This document shows, one piece after another, positions 1 to 8,738 of a DNA stretch of 64,000 nt. Position 1 is the first letter of the stretch, and each line of letters begins with the position of its first letter. The position numbers and the translations under genes were made by a program. The notes under the pieces were generated by a model. The model was not told the origin of the DNA. It did not search any database and worked only from the letters and a program-made list of their open reading frames with translations. Source of the stretch: Bdellovibrionota bacterium (GTDB lineage Bacteria > Bdellovibrionota > Bdellovibrionia > Bdellovibrionales > JAEYZS01); NCBI GenBank assembly GCA_040386775.1, contig JAZKEU010000019.1:1-64000 (forward strand), read 5' to 3'.

Positions 1-16
1 GTCGCCAAAAGCGACT
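1..16. repeat. Partial REP-like hairpin at the window edge
   Basis: GTCGC, a 4-5 nt loop and GCGAC form a short hairpin cut by the window edge, followed by TAAGCACC. Arms and loop resemble the complete copy at 47511-47533 (AGTGGTCGC/GCGACCGCT), so it is probably a truncated view of the same intergenic hairpin family. The missing left flank makes this tentative. Confidence 0.4.
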
Positions 17-37
17 AAGCACCTTTTGGGAGAGTTG

Positions 38-1243
38 ATGAAGTTTCAGTTTGAAAAGACATTGCCGCGAGGGCCTTATGAATCCATTCCTATGGAGAAA
101 TGGCAGTCGTGGACATGGCAAGCAAGTCACGCCTTAAAGAATTTAAGCGATTTTGAGAAGGTTTATAAGCTTACAAATACAGAGATTGAAGGCTTTAAAA
201 ACGCGGAAGGTGCATTCCAGATAAGAACAACTCCTTACTATGCAACTTTAGCCCACCCTTTGAATGCTGAAGATCCACTGAGATTGATTCAGACGCCAAG
301 TTTTAAAGAACTAACTCCTGGATATCAACAAATGGTGGATCCCCTCGCTGAAGTTAAAAACTCTGTCACGTCAAGATTGCTTCATCGTTACCCTGATAGA
401 GTTTTATTTTTGGTTACAGATTTCTGCACGGTTTATTGCAGATTCTGTACGCGCAAACGTTTTACAGGAAATAACAAAGCATTTTTGACAGATGAGGATT
501 TCAATAAGTCTATCGAATACATAAAAGCTCACCCAGGAATCAGAGAGGTTATTCTTTCTGGCGGAGATCCACTCACGCTCTCCGATACGCAGCTTGAAAG
601 AGTTTTGAGCGAAATCAGAAAAATTGAGCACGTGGAAATCATTCGCATTGGAACCAGAATGCCTGTAGTGAATCCTTATCGTGTGACTGAAGAACTGGTG
701 AAGATGATGAGAAAGTATTCTCCAGTTTTTTTGATGACTCACTTCAATCATCCCAAAGAAATCACTCATGAAGCTGCTCAAAGTGTGAGTGCCTTTGTAG
801 ATCATGGAATTCCTGTGATGAATCAAATGGTGCTTCTCAATGGAATCAACAATCACCCTGCCATCATCCAAGCTGTATCCCGAAGAATGTTGTATCTGAG
901 AGCCAAGCCCTACTACATGTTCCAGTGTGATCCTTCAGAGGGCACAGATCATTTGCGAACTTCAATTGAAGATTCTTTGGAAATTCAAAAAGAACTCTGG
1001 GGAAATCTCTCGGGCCTTGCGATGCCTAACTTAAGTGTGGATGTTCCAAATGGCGGAGGAAAAGTCGGGTACAGTCCTAACTTTGAAATCCAAAGATCTC
1101 TGGAGAAAAGAACCTACAAAGGTTTTGATGGAGTCGAGGCGGACTATATCAATCCTCCAGCCAATCAAATTCTAAAGCCACAAAATATCGATCAATATAT
1201 TGCAGAGTGGGAACTTCTAAAGAACGCTAAGTCAGCACATTGA
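38..1243 (+). CDS. kamA: KamA-family radical SAM aminomutase (lysine 2,3-aminomutase type)
   Basis: This is a cytoplasmic radical SAM/PLP enzyme of the lysine 2,3-aminomutase family, which moves the alpha-amino group of lysine to the beta carbon. The cluster motif CTVYCRFC (Cys130, Cys134, Cys137) binds the 4Fe-4S cluster and is followed by TRKRF. SGGDPL supplies the SAM-binding glycines, and PNGGGK near residue 342 carries the expected PLP lysine. At 401 aa it fits the KamA family and is longer than EpmB. I start at the ATG at 38, because GGGAG lies 5 nt upstream; a TTG at 26 lacks this. The physiological substrate (free lysine or EF-P lysylation) cannot be decided, since the upstream neighbour is outside the window. 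Confidence 0.9.
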   Translation: MKFQFEKTLPRGPYESIPMEKWQSWTWQASHALKNLSDFEKVYKLTNTEIEGFKNAEGAFQIRTTPYYATLAHPLNAEDPLRLIQTPSFKELTPGYQQMVDPLAEVKNSVTSRLLHRYPDRVLFLVTDFCTVYCRFCTRKRFTGNNKAFLTDEDFNKSIEYIKAHPGIREVILSGGDPLTLSDTQLERVLSEIRKIEHVEIIRIGTRMPVVNPYRVTEELVKMMRKYSPVFLMTHFNHPKEITHEAAQSVSAFVDHGIPVMNQMVLLNGINNHPAIIQAVSRRMLYLRAKPYYMFQCDPSEGTDHLRTSIEDSLEIQKELWGNLSGLAMPNLSVDVPNGGGKVGYSPNFEIQRSLEKRTYKGFDGVEADYINPPANQILKPQNIDQYIAEWELLKNAKSAH

Positions 1244-1248
1244 TTTAT

Positions 1249-1271
1249 AAAGTAGAAATTTATGCTACTTT
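1249..1271. terminator. Hairpin between convergent kamA and antitoxin genes
   Basis: AAAGTAG (1249-1255) pairs with CTACTTT (1265-1271) around a 9-nt loop, with T-rich sequence after it. It lies just past kamA and overlaps the last codons of the convergent antitoxin gene, so it may terminate in both directions. The stem is short and AT-rich. Confidence 0.45.
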
Positions 1272-1598
1272 TAATTTTATAGAGGGTTTAATTATACTTA
1301 AAAGTTTAACGAGCTTATCTATTGTAAATCTTTGATATCTGTAGTGTACAATTTCACTAACTCTTGCTTCTCCAATCCCTAATTTTATTGCTAACTTTCT
1401 TTGATTTATATTTTTTGCTATACAATAACGAACAAACTGTTCGCACAAGTCATATTTTATTCTATCTACTGGCGATGCATTGATTGGCAGTATTAAAGAT
1501 GGGATCGTCTTCAAAAGATCTTTTTCAATTGCTTTCCATTCTTTGTCAGTAGGCCAGTCAGAAGGAGGAATTTGGGATACTTTTTTAGGCTTCATCAT
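1260..1598 (-). CDS. XRE/HigA-like helix-turn-helix antitoxin
   Basis: A 112-aa protein with a Cro/C1-type helix-turn-helix in its C-terminal half: NQRKLAIKLGIGEARVSEI is the HTH core, followed by a helix ending TIDKLVKLL. The N-terminal half (DWPTDKEWKAIEKDLL) probably contacts the toxin. I start at the ATG at 1598, which has AGGA about 7 nt upstream; a longer reading frame reaches 1628 without a better ribosome site. It overlaps the upstream toxin gene by 14 nt, so the two are translationally coupled. The toxin-first order resembles higBA. It probably represses its own promoter at the palindrome 1909-1924. The HTH is clear; the antitoxin role is inferred from context. Confidence 0.75.
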   Translation of the reverse strand: MMKPKKVSQIPPSDWPTDKEWKAIEKDLLKTIPSLILPINASPVDRIKYDLCEQFVRYCIAKNINQRKLAIKLGIGEARVSEIVHYRYQRFTIDKLVKLLSIIKPSIKLKVA

Positions 1599-1887
1599 AT
1601 TTTTTCCTATAGGCGTTCCTAATACCAATGTAGGATTTATTTGGTGGTATTACTAATATTAATCGGTACAATTTATAATCCTGCTCAATATCTAATTCAT
1701 AATACTTAAAACCGTTATTGCCTTCCTTTTGGGGTAAGTGCAATGTCTCATGGATACAATTTAACAACATTAAAATCAGTTTATCATTTATTGATCCTTT
1801 ATGCTTTTCCTCGTAATGAGGATCAATCCATGCTTCATTAAACTGAGTTTCATTAAAAATAATATCTATGTCGTAAATACGAAACAA
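1585..1887 (-). CDS. Probable type II toxin, first gene of a toxin-antitoxin pair
   Basis: A 100-aa protein that starts at TTG 1887. An in-frame stop lies immediately upstream (1891-1893), and AAGGTGG sits about 6 nt before the start. The C-terminal half alternates beta strands and basic residues (KLYRLILVIPP, then IGIRNAYRKKY), like small RelE/ParE/HigB-type toxins, but I cannot name a family. The assignment rests on size, the 14-nt overlap with an HTH partner, toxin-first order and the shared operator. Possible role: ribosome-dependent or free mRNA interferase acting in the cytoplasm. It could be another small protein co-regulated with an HTH repressor. Confidence 0.6.
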   Translation of the reverse strand: MFRIYDIDIIFNETQFNEAWIDPHYEEKHKGSINDKLILMLLNCIHETLHLPQKEGNNGFKYYELDIEQDYKLYRLILVIPPNKSYIGIRNAYRKKYDEA

Positions 1888-1902
1888 CTCCTACCACCTT
1901 AT

Positions 1903-1924
1903 ATTATATTTCCAAATTTGGAAA
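1903..1924 (-). promoter_or_regulatory. Toxin-antitoxin promoter with 16-bp palindromic operator
   Basis: TTTCCAAATTTGGAAA (1909-1924) is a perfect 16-bp palindrome. On the minus strand it directly abuts a consensus -10 hexamer TATAAT (1903-1908) and fills the -10/-35 spacer. It lies about 20 nt upstream of the toxin start. This is the expected place for an autorepressing HTH antitoxin dimer. Palindrome and -10 are seen directly; binding is inferred. The -35 hexamer is poor. Confidence 0.7.
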
Positions 1925-2158
1925 GCTTTTAGTATGCGTAACTTATTAATGCAAATTAAGGATCAAGCTTTAAATGCGTTTTATTAAATTAAAGTGCTGA
2001 TTTTCAACCAGATTTCGGATGGTGGCCAAATTTCGGATTATTGAGAGAAGTCTTAATATGGACCATGGCCTTGTGCTTAAATGCAGGAATTAAAACTGGC
2101 CCTCCCGAGGCTGAAATTCTGGATATACTCTAGGCATAACACCTAGGAGTTTTCAAAA

Positions 2159-3346
2159 ATGAAATATATTTTATTAAGTTTAATCTTTGTCAGTTTAATT
2201 AATATTCTTCCCGAAATTTCTTTTGCTCAAGGATATGACCTCAGTCATTTTAAAAATCGATTTGAATTAAAGGTCAATGAGACGGGTGAGAAGATCATCG
2301 TCGATAAAAGTTTATTGGAAGATCTAAGCATTGAAACCTACGTGAGAAGTTTGGCTACGTACTTAACTGCGGCTGATGCGGAACCCATTGATGTGCTCCC
2401 AACTTGTAAAGGTTATGAATACGAGAAGCCAGATCCTGAGCTTATGAAATCATTTTCAAAAGCGTTTGATTGGATGAAGAAATCAAACCTAGGAGCGATG
2501 CTTGTAGATCCTAAATTCTTAAAGTTCTTAAATGACGTGGATTTAGAAACTAAAAAAGTGATCAATGATCCACAGTTTGTTGTTGTGGCAAACCTAGATA
2601 ACTCAACATACTTCTATAAAAAGGCTTTCATAAAGTATTTGAGTAATAAATTGCAAGATCTTGCCAAATCATACTTCAACTCGACAGTTTTCTTAAAGCC
2701 CGTAACATATGTTGCCGATGATTATGCCAATTTCATTGTGCATAAAAAAATGTACCACCAAAATATTCTTTCTTATTATCTAGAAACTATGAACCCAGAG
2801 GATTTGGGATTAACAGAGATAGAGAAGAAGAGAGCGCTGTCTTCGATTCTTGATTCTAGATTATCATTTGGATTTGGTGGATATTGGGAATCTAGAAAAA
2901 TCAAAAATAACTTTGATGGACACGGATTCAATAAGCTTCAAGAAAGTGACAAGGGCGCCGAAAAACGTTGGTCTAAGCACGCAAATATTTTTGATGAAAG
3001 AATTTATAAAGTAAATTCTATTTTTAGTGGAGCTTTGTTCGGTGCAAATCCAATAATCATTAATTTGGGTTCAAAGAAAGAAAAAACAGATGATAAGCCA
3101 TCATTGGCTTTTGATGAGAAATGCCCAGATTTTTTGTATGAAAGTCGAAGAAGATTTGAATTTGCCAGAGTAGCACTTGGAATGGTATCAATCCCTTATT
3201 CCGGACAATTGTTCTCATTGGTAAAATCAAAATACCAACCTCAAGCATTGAGCGAAGGTATGTATTATGGATATTTGGAATCTACGAATCAATATGACAA
3301 AAAAGAAGCGGTTCTTAAGCAATCAATGAACCCACTGTTGAAATAG
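2159..3346 (+). CDS. Secreted protein of unknown function
   Basis: 395 aa. A Sec signal peptide is evident (hydrophobic core from residue 4 to 20, probable cleavage after ISFAQ). The mature protein is rich in Lys, Asp and aromatic residues, with no lipobox and no further membrane segment, so it is predicted periplasmic or exported. I recognise no domain. AGGAG lies about 9 nt before the ATG. The upstream 1925-2158 region has two ATTTCGGAT repeats and a TATACT hexamer at 2124 but no convincing full promoter. The gene ends one base before the convergent exporter gene; an inverted repeat CCCACT/AGTGGG spans its stop codon. Confidence 0.75.
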   Translation: MKYILLSLIFVSLINILPEISFAQGYDLSHFKNRFELKVNETGEKIIVDKSLLEDLSIETYVRSLATYLTAADAEPIDVLPTCKGYEYEKPDPELMKSFSKAFDWMKKSNLGAMLVDPKFLKFLNDVDLETKKVINDPQFVVVANLDNSTYFYKKAFIKYLSNKLQDLAKSYFNSTVFLKPVTYVADDYANFIVHKKMYHQNILSYYLETMNPEDLGLTEIEKKRALSSILDSRLSFGFGGYWESRKIKNNFDGHGFNKLQESDKGAEKRWSKHANIFDERIYKVNSIFSGALFGANPIIINLGSKKEKTDDKPSLAFDEKCPDFLYESRRRFEFARVALGMVSIPYSGQLFSLVKSKYQPQALSEGMYYGYLESTNQYDKKEAVLKQSMNPLLK

Positions 3347-3347
3347 T

Positions 3348-4565
3348 TTAGTGGGCGATATCCGGTGGCGCAAAATACTTTGTTATTCTGCGCCTTCCGA
3401 TGACAAAAATTAAAAGAGCTACAGTCGAAGAAGTAGCAAAGATCACAGTCAGTGGAATCATATCGTCGCTACTTAAAAATCCTACACATGAAGAGACCAA
3501 AGCTCCAATTCCCATTTGTAAGAAACCCATAAGTGCAGCAGCGCTTCCGGTATTCTTTGTGAATGGTGCTAAGGCGAGAGAAGCGGCATTTGGATTTGTA
3601 AGTCCTGCGCAAGCGAGCAAGCTAAAGATATGAAAAATTGTCCCGACAATTCCATACCATCCACTGAATGTCCCAACCAAAAATACTAAAGCCGATGTGG
3701 TCTGAAGAATTAATGCGCCTCTTAGAATTTGGTCATTTTGAAATTTATGAAGCAAGAAAATATTCAGCTGACTAAAGCCAATAAAGCCTACAGATAAGCC
3801 CGCAAAAATCCATCCATAAACTTGTGGGCTGACTTTATATATACTCATAAAGATCATTGGGGAGCTTGCAACGTAAACAAAAAGACCGGAGAATGCGAAA
3901 GCACCAGCAAGTACGTGAGTATAGAATTGTGGCTCCTTAAATATTGCTTTGTAAGTTTTAAAGATGGGACTTAGTTTCAAGGTTACTTCGGAATCGGGCG
4001 TATGACTTTCTGGAAGAAAAAAGAAAACCACTCCTAAGATCAAAAGTGAAATCAACGCCAACACTATAAATATAGAATGCCAACCAAACGCAAGGGTCAT
4101 ATAGCTTCCTGCCGTGGGAGCGATGAGAGGGGAGACTCCAAGAACCAGAATCAGAAGAGATAAAATTTTAGAACTTTCTTTAACTGAAAATAAATCTCTC
4201 ACAATAGACATGGCGGCAACACCAGCTGCGCACCCACCAAGAGCTTGGAAAAATCTAAAGCCAATCAAAGAATTTGATGAATCCGTCAGCAAACATCCAA
4301 AAGATGCTGCGGCATAAATCAATAGCCCAATATATAGCGGCTTCTTTCTTCCAAAGCGATCGAGTAGTGGTCCATAGATAAGCTGTCCGAAAGATAGTCC
4401 AACAAAGTAGCTGGAGATGGAAAGAGCAATCGTGGATACCGTTGTTCCAAAATCTTTTGCGATTTGAGGGAAGGCCGGCAAATACATGTCGATGGAGAAT
4501 GGACTAAGTGCAGTCATTGATCCTAGAATCAATATTAGAAAAAAATTATTTGGTTTTTTATTCAT
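3348..4565 (-). CDS. Bcr/CflA-family MFS multidrug efflux transporter
   Basis: A 405-aa inner-membrane protein with about 12 hydrophobic segments. MFS motif A is present after TM2 (GPLLDRFGRKKPL), the N-terminus shows SPFSIDMYLPAFP, typical of the Bcr/CflA drug:H+ antiporters, and AALMGFLQMG marks the second half. Likely role: proton-driven export of small drugs or metabolites. The start codon overlaps the stop of the upstream helicase gene by 4 nt (ATGA type), so the two are probably cotranscribed although functionally unrelated. Substrate cannot be predicted. Confidence 0.88.
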   Translation of the reverse strand: MNKKPNNFFLILILGSMTALSPFSIDMYLPAFPQIAKDFGTTVSTIALSISSYFVGLSFGQLIYGPLLDRFGRKKPLYIGLLIYAAASFGCLLTDSSNSLIGFRFFQALGGCAAGVAAMSIVRDLFSVKESSKILSLLILVLGVSPLIAPTAGSYMTLAFGWHSIFIVLALISLLILGVVFFFLPESHTPDSEVTLKLSPIFKTYKAIFKEPQFYTHVLAGAFAFSGLFVYVASSPMIFMSIYKVSPQVYGWIFAGLSVGFIGFSQLNIFLLHKFQNDQILRGALILQTTSALVFLVGTFSGWYGIVGTIFHIFSLLACAGLTNPNAASLALAPFTKNTGSAAALMGFLQMGIGALVSSCVGFLSSDDMIPLTVIFATSSTVALLIFVIGRRRITKYFAPPDIAH

Positions 4566-6784
4566 ACGCGCTCAAGTCTTGCGTATTTTAGGATGAATTT
4601 TTTTAAAGTGTGATTTTTAAACATTATGGTGATTTTTTGATCCTCGCCTTGGCCTTCAAGATGGTGAATCGTTCCTACGCCAAATGCAGGGTGACGAACT
4701 TTCATGCCTTTTGAAAATCCATTGGGATCGGAATCATCAAAAGTTTTTTCATAATCTGGGAATGGGTCATCTAGGTTTGTCATTTGGAAATTGTAAACTT
4801 CTTTTGTTTGGAAATTCTTCGGACGAACAATGCCAGAGCTCACTTCAATGTACTTTGAAGGGATTTCTTTTAAGAATCGGCTTGGAGGATTGATGAGTTC
4901 TTGTCCCCATTGCATTCTCTTTCGAGAATAGCTTAGGAATAGTTTTTCTTTTGCTCTTGTCATTCCTACGTAACATAATCTTCGTTCTTCTTCCATTTGC
5001 TCTGGATTTGCAGAGTCGATGGATTGATTCGAGGGAAATAGGCCTTCTTCAAATCCCACGATAAAAACGTAAGGATATTCTAATCCTTTAGAAATATGCA
5101 GAGTCATCATTTTTACTGAGTGTTGAGCGCTATCCAACTCATCAACGTCGGAGACCAAGGCCACTTCTTCTAAGAATTGTCCTAGCGTTGCTTCTTGGCC
5201 GCGTTCTTTTTCGAATTTTGATAAAACGTTAATCAATTCGTTTACGTTGTCGATTCTTTGTTGATGATCTTCTGGCTTTTCGAATTTTAGGTACTCGATA
5301 AACTGCAAGTGATCTATCATGAACTTTACAAAGTCCGATGGCTTTTGCTCTTGCGCTTGAACTCTTAAATACTGAACGATATTGACAAATGTTCCTAATT
5401 TTTTTGCAGATCCGGCATTGAGGCCGCCCCCATGATCGACAATTTCTTGTGCGGCTTTCATTAGAGATACGTTTCTAGAATGCGCAAAATCAATTATCTT
5501 ATCTGCTGTCACTTTTCCAATTCCACGTGTTGGAATATTGAGGACTCTCATAAATGAAACATCATCATTTTCATTCATTATGAGTCTAAGGTAGCAAATA
5601 AGATCCTTTACTTCCATGCGATCATAGAACTTCATGCCGCCAATGATTTGATAGGGAATTCTGTAAGATCTTAATTCTTCTTCAATTGCACGAGATTGAG
5701 AGTTGGTTCTGTAGAAGATTGCGATATCATCATAAGAAACAGAGTTGTCTTTCATGATGGTCTGAATTGTCTGAGCAACGAATTTTCCTTCGTCATACTC
5801 ACTCTGGGTTTCTTTGGCAAAAATCTTTTCGCCTTCTTTATTGTTTGTGTGGAGAGTTTTGTCTTTGCGAATAGTATTATTGCGTATGACCTCTGAAGCT
5901 GCATTTACAATCGTCTGTGTTGAGCGATAGTTTTCTTCGAGTTTAATAACCTGAGCCTCGTTGTAATCCGCTTCAAAACTTAAGATGTTTTCAATATTGG
6001 CCCCGCGCCATGAATAGATCGATTGATCTTCATCACCGACAACGCAGAGATTGCGATGCTTTTTTGCAAGCATATGAATGAGTTCGTACTGTAGAGTGCT
6101 CGTATCTTGGTACTCATCCACCATAATGAATTTTAATTCAGTTTGATAAAAATCCAAAACCTCTGGGCTCTTCTTAAAGAGTGCGATGGTTTTAATCATA
6201 AGATCATCAAAATCCAAAGCGTTGGCTTCTTTCATCTGTTTTTCGTAAAGCGCATAGACTTCGGCCATTTTCTTATCGACGCTGTGAACGGCTTCTTTCA
6301 TTAAATCTTCTGGAGAAACCCCGTAAACTTTTGAAGTGTTGATCGTAGATAAGAAAGCTTGAACAGAATAAGTTTTTGTATCGAGATTGAGTTTTTTAAA
6401 TATTTTTCTAACAAGTGCCAACTGATCTGCGCGATCGTAGATTGTAAAATCAGGACTGTATTCTAGGATATGAATGTAAGACCTTAAAACTTGTACGCAG
6501 AAAGAGTGAAACGTCGAAATCAGTGGTGGTTGTGACGAATATAAATTGAGTTTGTGCAAGAGATTGAGGGCTCTTTCTCTCATTTCTTTTGCGGCTTTAT
6601 TGGTGAAGGTGACGGCCAAAATATTTTGCGGCTCTGCCAATCTGTTCACAATGATATTTGCTATTCTGTGAGTCAAAACGCGGGTTTTTCCAGAGCCAGC
6701 GCCTGCTAAAATCAATAGCGGACCTTCTAGGGTCTCAACTGCTTTTAATTGCTCGGGATTTAAGTTCTGCGTGATTAAATTCAT
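4562..6784 (-). CDS. pcrA: ATP-dependent DNA helicase, PcrA/UvrD family
   Basis: 740 aa, normal for PcrA/UvrD superfamily 1A 3'-5' helicases in repair and replication-fork maintenance. Motifs in order: Walker A GAGSGKTR near residues 29-36, DEYQD (Walker B), GDEDQSIYSWRGA (motif III), EENYRST (IV), MTLHISKGLE (V) and YVGMTRAKEKL (VI). The C-terminus (GMKVRHPAFGVGTI onward) is the Tudor-like fold that contacts RNA polymerase in PcrA. ATG 6784 is preceded by AAGGA. It is the first gene of a two-gene unit with the MFS exporter. PcrA and UvrD naming is partly a matter of convention; Rep is less likely because of the Tudor-like tail. Confidence 0.93.
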   Translation of the reverse strand: MNLITQNLNPEQLKAVETLEGPLLILAGAGSGKTRVLTHRIANIIVNRLAEPQNILAVTFTNKAAKEMRERALNLLHKLNLYSSQPPLISTFHSFCVQVLRSYIHILEYSPDFTIYDRADQLALVRKIFKKLNLDTKTYSVQAFLSTINTSKVYGVSPEDLMKEAVHSVDKKMAEVYALYEKQMKEANALDFDDLMIKTIALFKKSPEVLDFYQTELKFIMVDEYQDTSTLQYELIHMLAKKHRNLCVVGDEDQSIYSWRGANIENILSFEADYNEAQVIKLEENYRSTQTIVNAASEVIRNNTIRKDKTLHTNNKEGEKIFAKETQSEYDEGKFVAQTIQTIMKDNSVSYDDIAIFYRTNSQSRAIEEELRSYRIPYQIIGGMKFYDRMEVKDLICYLRLIMNENDDVSFMRVLNIPTRGIGKVTADKIIDFAHSRNVSLMKAAQEIVDHGGGLNAGSAKKLGTFVNIVQYLRVQAQEQKPSDFVKFMIDHLQFIEYLKFEKPEDHQQRIDNVNELINVLSKFEKERGQEATLGQFLEEVALVSDVDELDSAQHSVKMMTLHISKGLEYPYVFIVGFEEGLFPSNQSIDSANPEQMEEERRLCYVGMTRAKEKLFLSYSRKRMQWGQELINPPSRFLKEIPSKYIEVSSGIVRPKNFQTKEVYNFQMTNLDDPFPDYEKTFDDSDPNGFSKGMKVRHPAFGVGTIHHLEGQGEDQKITIMFKNHTLKKFILKYARLERV

Positions 6785-6935
6785 TGGTCCTTACATCTTT
6801 AGGAACGGTTTTAAGAAAAAATACCAGGATTGTCTAGAGTTTGTACGACATTGACCGCGCGTTAAATGGCTCTTACGGGTAAAAGGTAGTTTTTACTGTG
6901 CAGAATGCTAACAGTTTCCAAAAACCGGATAATTC

Positions 6936-6941
6936 TATAAT
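6936..6941 (+). promoter_or_regulatory. Candidate -10 box upstream of the metalloprotease-like lipoprotein
   Basis: TATAAT lies 36 nt before the ATG at 6977. The best -35 match, TTTCCA (6915-6920), has only a 15-bp spacer, so the promoter is suggested mainly by the perfect -10 in a divergent intergenic region. Confidence 0.4.
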
Positions 6942-6976
6942 CTCACTTAACTTTTCCAAATAGTTTAAGGGTTATT

Positions 6977-8167
6977 ATGAAAGTTTTTGGATCATTATTG
7001 TTAACATTGGCGCTACTCTCAGCTTGTTCAAATCCAGTTGAGAAAGAGAAGTGTCCGTGCAAGGTTAAGGTGAGAGTTCTACAGCCCGATGGAACTTACA
7101 AGCGCGAAACAGTAGAGCTAAAAACTCTAGAAGATCCAAATTCAATTCAAAGTTCAAAAATTCGTATCACAATGAATCCAAGATTTTTTAAGGACGGCTC
7201 GGTCAGCGAATTGACTCCGGAAGCTCAATACTTTGTTAACGAAGACAATGTCATCGTTCCAAAGACTGCTTTGAGCGAACAGATGTTTACGCTTTACAAA
7301 ATCATGGAAGATTTATTTTTCTTTGATAAATCCATCGGTGCGGATCAAGTTCTGACTTATCCACGTTATGTTAGTATTTATGAGAGAGCGGATTCATCTA
7401 TGGATAATGGATTCTATATTCCGGCCTATGATCGTATTAGAATTCTTACGTACAATGGAGATAAAGCACCACTGTCGTGGAATTCGGGTGTTATTGCACA
7501 CGAACACTTCCATGCGATCTTTCAAAAAATTGTAAAATCAACTATCTATACGATCGGTTTGGATTACGAAGGGAAAGCTTTTTCTTCGCAAGCTGCTGCT
7601 GAAGAGGTAGATGCAAATACTGGGTACAATTATTTAATTTTAAAAGCACTTGATGAAGGTTTGGCCGATTATTGGGGCCAACTGCATACAGGGTTGTCGG
7701 ATTCTTATCAAACTTCTTACGAGTCATTTGATATCAATAGAAAAGTACTTCCTATTGTTTACAAGATGGATTCTCAGGAAAGTCTAAAGGATACTTTAGA
7801 CTTTAGAAGTTATGTGATTGAAGATCTAAGCAGCAAAGGTAAATCTCGGCCAATCAATGGATTGGTTTATGAAAAAGGTGTTAAGTATTCTAATTTGATA
7901 AAATCGATGTCAGATAAACTTTTCCCTGAAGATAATGCCGCATCACTTGAAGATAGAAAAAAATTGCAAGGCGAGTGGATCATCTCAAGTTTAAAAAAAC
8001 TTTCAGAAATTGTTTACACCAAAGGAAAATCAGAAGCCCTTTCGCAAGCAGACATTTTAAATAGCTTTGTTCCTGATGAAAAAGCTGGAAGATCTGAAAT
8101 TTGCTCGGACTTAAATACATTCTTAACAGTTCACGAAAGTAAAGTGGTAGCGTGTTTAGGTCAGTAA
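6977..8167 (+). CDS. Lipoprotein with HExxH zinc-metallopeptidase motif
   Basis: 396 aa. The N-terminus is a lipoprotein signal with lipobox LSAC (Cys17), followed by a CPCK motif, so the protein is membrane-anchored and faces the periplasm or cell surface. AHEHFH near residues 174-179 is an HExxH zinc site, and about 50 residues later DEGLADYWG offers the downstream Glu in the EGxAD context typical of gluzincins. I know no exact family. The catalytic geometry suggests an active peptidase, possibly acting on prey or envelope proteins (inference). Its 3' end overlaps the next gene by 16 nt. Confidence 0.72.
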   Translation: MKVFGSLLLTLALLSACSNPVEKEKCPCKVKVRVLQPDGTYKRETVELKTLEDPNSIQSSKIRITMNPRFFKDGSVSELTPEAQYFVNEDNVIVPKTALSEQMFTLYKIMEDLFFFDKSIGADQVLTYPRYVSIYERADSSMDNGFYIPAYDRIRILTYNGDKAPLSWNSGVIAHEHFHAIFQKIVKSTIYTIGLDYEGKAFSSQAAAEEVDANTGYNYLILKALDEGLADYWGQLHTGLSDSYQTSYESFDINRKVLPIVYKMDSQESLKDTLDFRSYVIEDLSSKGKSRPINGLVYEKGVKYSNLIKSMSDKLFPEDNAASLEDRKKLQGEWIISSLKKLSEIVYTKGKSEALSQADILNSFVPDEKAGRSEICSDLNTFLTVHESKVVACLGQ

Positions 8168-8700
8168 CTCATTTATTTTTTATTTTCTTTCTTCTCTTGA
8201 ACGTCCATATCGTGCATGCGAATGTCTTTTTGGGATTAGGTGGGGGCGTAAGATTAATTAAATCTGATGATAGTAATTTCGAAGGTAAGTTTACCCCGAT
8301 GCTTTATGGTGGATACAAAATTCTTCCTTGGGCATTTGCACTGGAAGCTTTGTACTATGATGATGAGAGCGACGCTGGAACTTCATACACGATAGAAAAT
8401 AAACATTACGAAGCCTCTATTTATGCTTTGAGATTTATCAATTACGAAGAGGGTAAAGCCATCAATCCTTACGTACTGGGAGGCTGGGGCTTATTTCAAG
8501 AAAGGCTAACGAGCAATTTCATGGGCGCAGTGGATAAAGATAAATCCAAGTTGAATTCTGCGGTCAAAATCGGTCTGGGGGCATGGGCTCCGTTAGGCTC
8601 TCTGGCTTTTATCAATCTTGAGGCAAAAGGAATGTATTCTAAAGACTTCACACCAGATTTGATATTTGAATTGTCATCAAAAGTCGGGGTTGATTTTTAA
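8152..8700 (+). CDS. Small outer-membrane beta-barrel-like protein
   Basis: 182 aa starting at GTG 8152, inside the last codons of the preceding lipoprotein gene. Signal peptide with probable cleavage after HIVHA. The mature part alternates aromatic/hydrophobic strands with Gly turns (FLGLGGGVRLI, YGGYKILPWAFALEALYYDD, NPYVLGGWGLF) and ends in Phe (KVGVDF), as in OmpW/OmpA-like 8-stranded barrels. The coupled reading suggests that it works with the metalloprotease-like lipoprotein. No specific family is recognised. Confidence 0.65.
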   Translation: MFRSVTHLFFIFFLLLNVHIVHANVFLGLGGGVRLIKSDDSNFEGKFTPMLYGGYKILPWAFALEALYYDDESDAGTSYTIENKHYEASIYALRFINYEEGKAINPYVLGGWGLFQERLTSNFMGAVDKDKSKLNSAVKIGLGAWAPLGSLAFINLEAKGMYSKDFTPDLIFELSSKVGVDF

Positions 8701-8704
8701 CTTT

Positions 8705-8732
8705 TTGCAAAACATGACGTTTTTGATATCCT
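8705..8732 (+). promoter_or_regulatory. Possible leaderless promoter for the EF-hand-like protein
   Basis: TTGCAA (8705-8710), a 16-bp spacer and TATCCT (8727-8732) are followed after 6 nt by the ATG at 8739. There is no Shine-Dalgarno, so transcription would begin at about the start codon. The hexamers each match consensus at 4 of 6 positions. Confidence 0.4.
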
Positions 8733-8738
8733 ATATTT

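Noticed and set aside
404-871. 155-codon frame opposite kamA
   Set aside because: Antisense to conserved radical SAM residues, no ribosome site and no recognisable product.
2094-2113. Weak sigma-54-like TGGCCC-N5-AGGCT upstream of the 2159 gene
   Set aside because: Keeps GG and GC but differs elsewhere; far weaker than the 14682 site, and no activator elements are seen.
1925-2158. Short frames at 1934 (17 codons) and 2081 (21 codons)
   Set aside because: Neither has a Shine-Dalgarno or a hydrophobic or otherwise coherent product.
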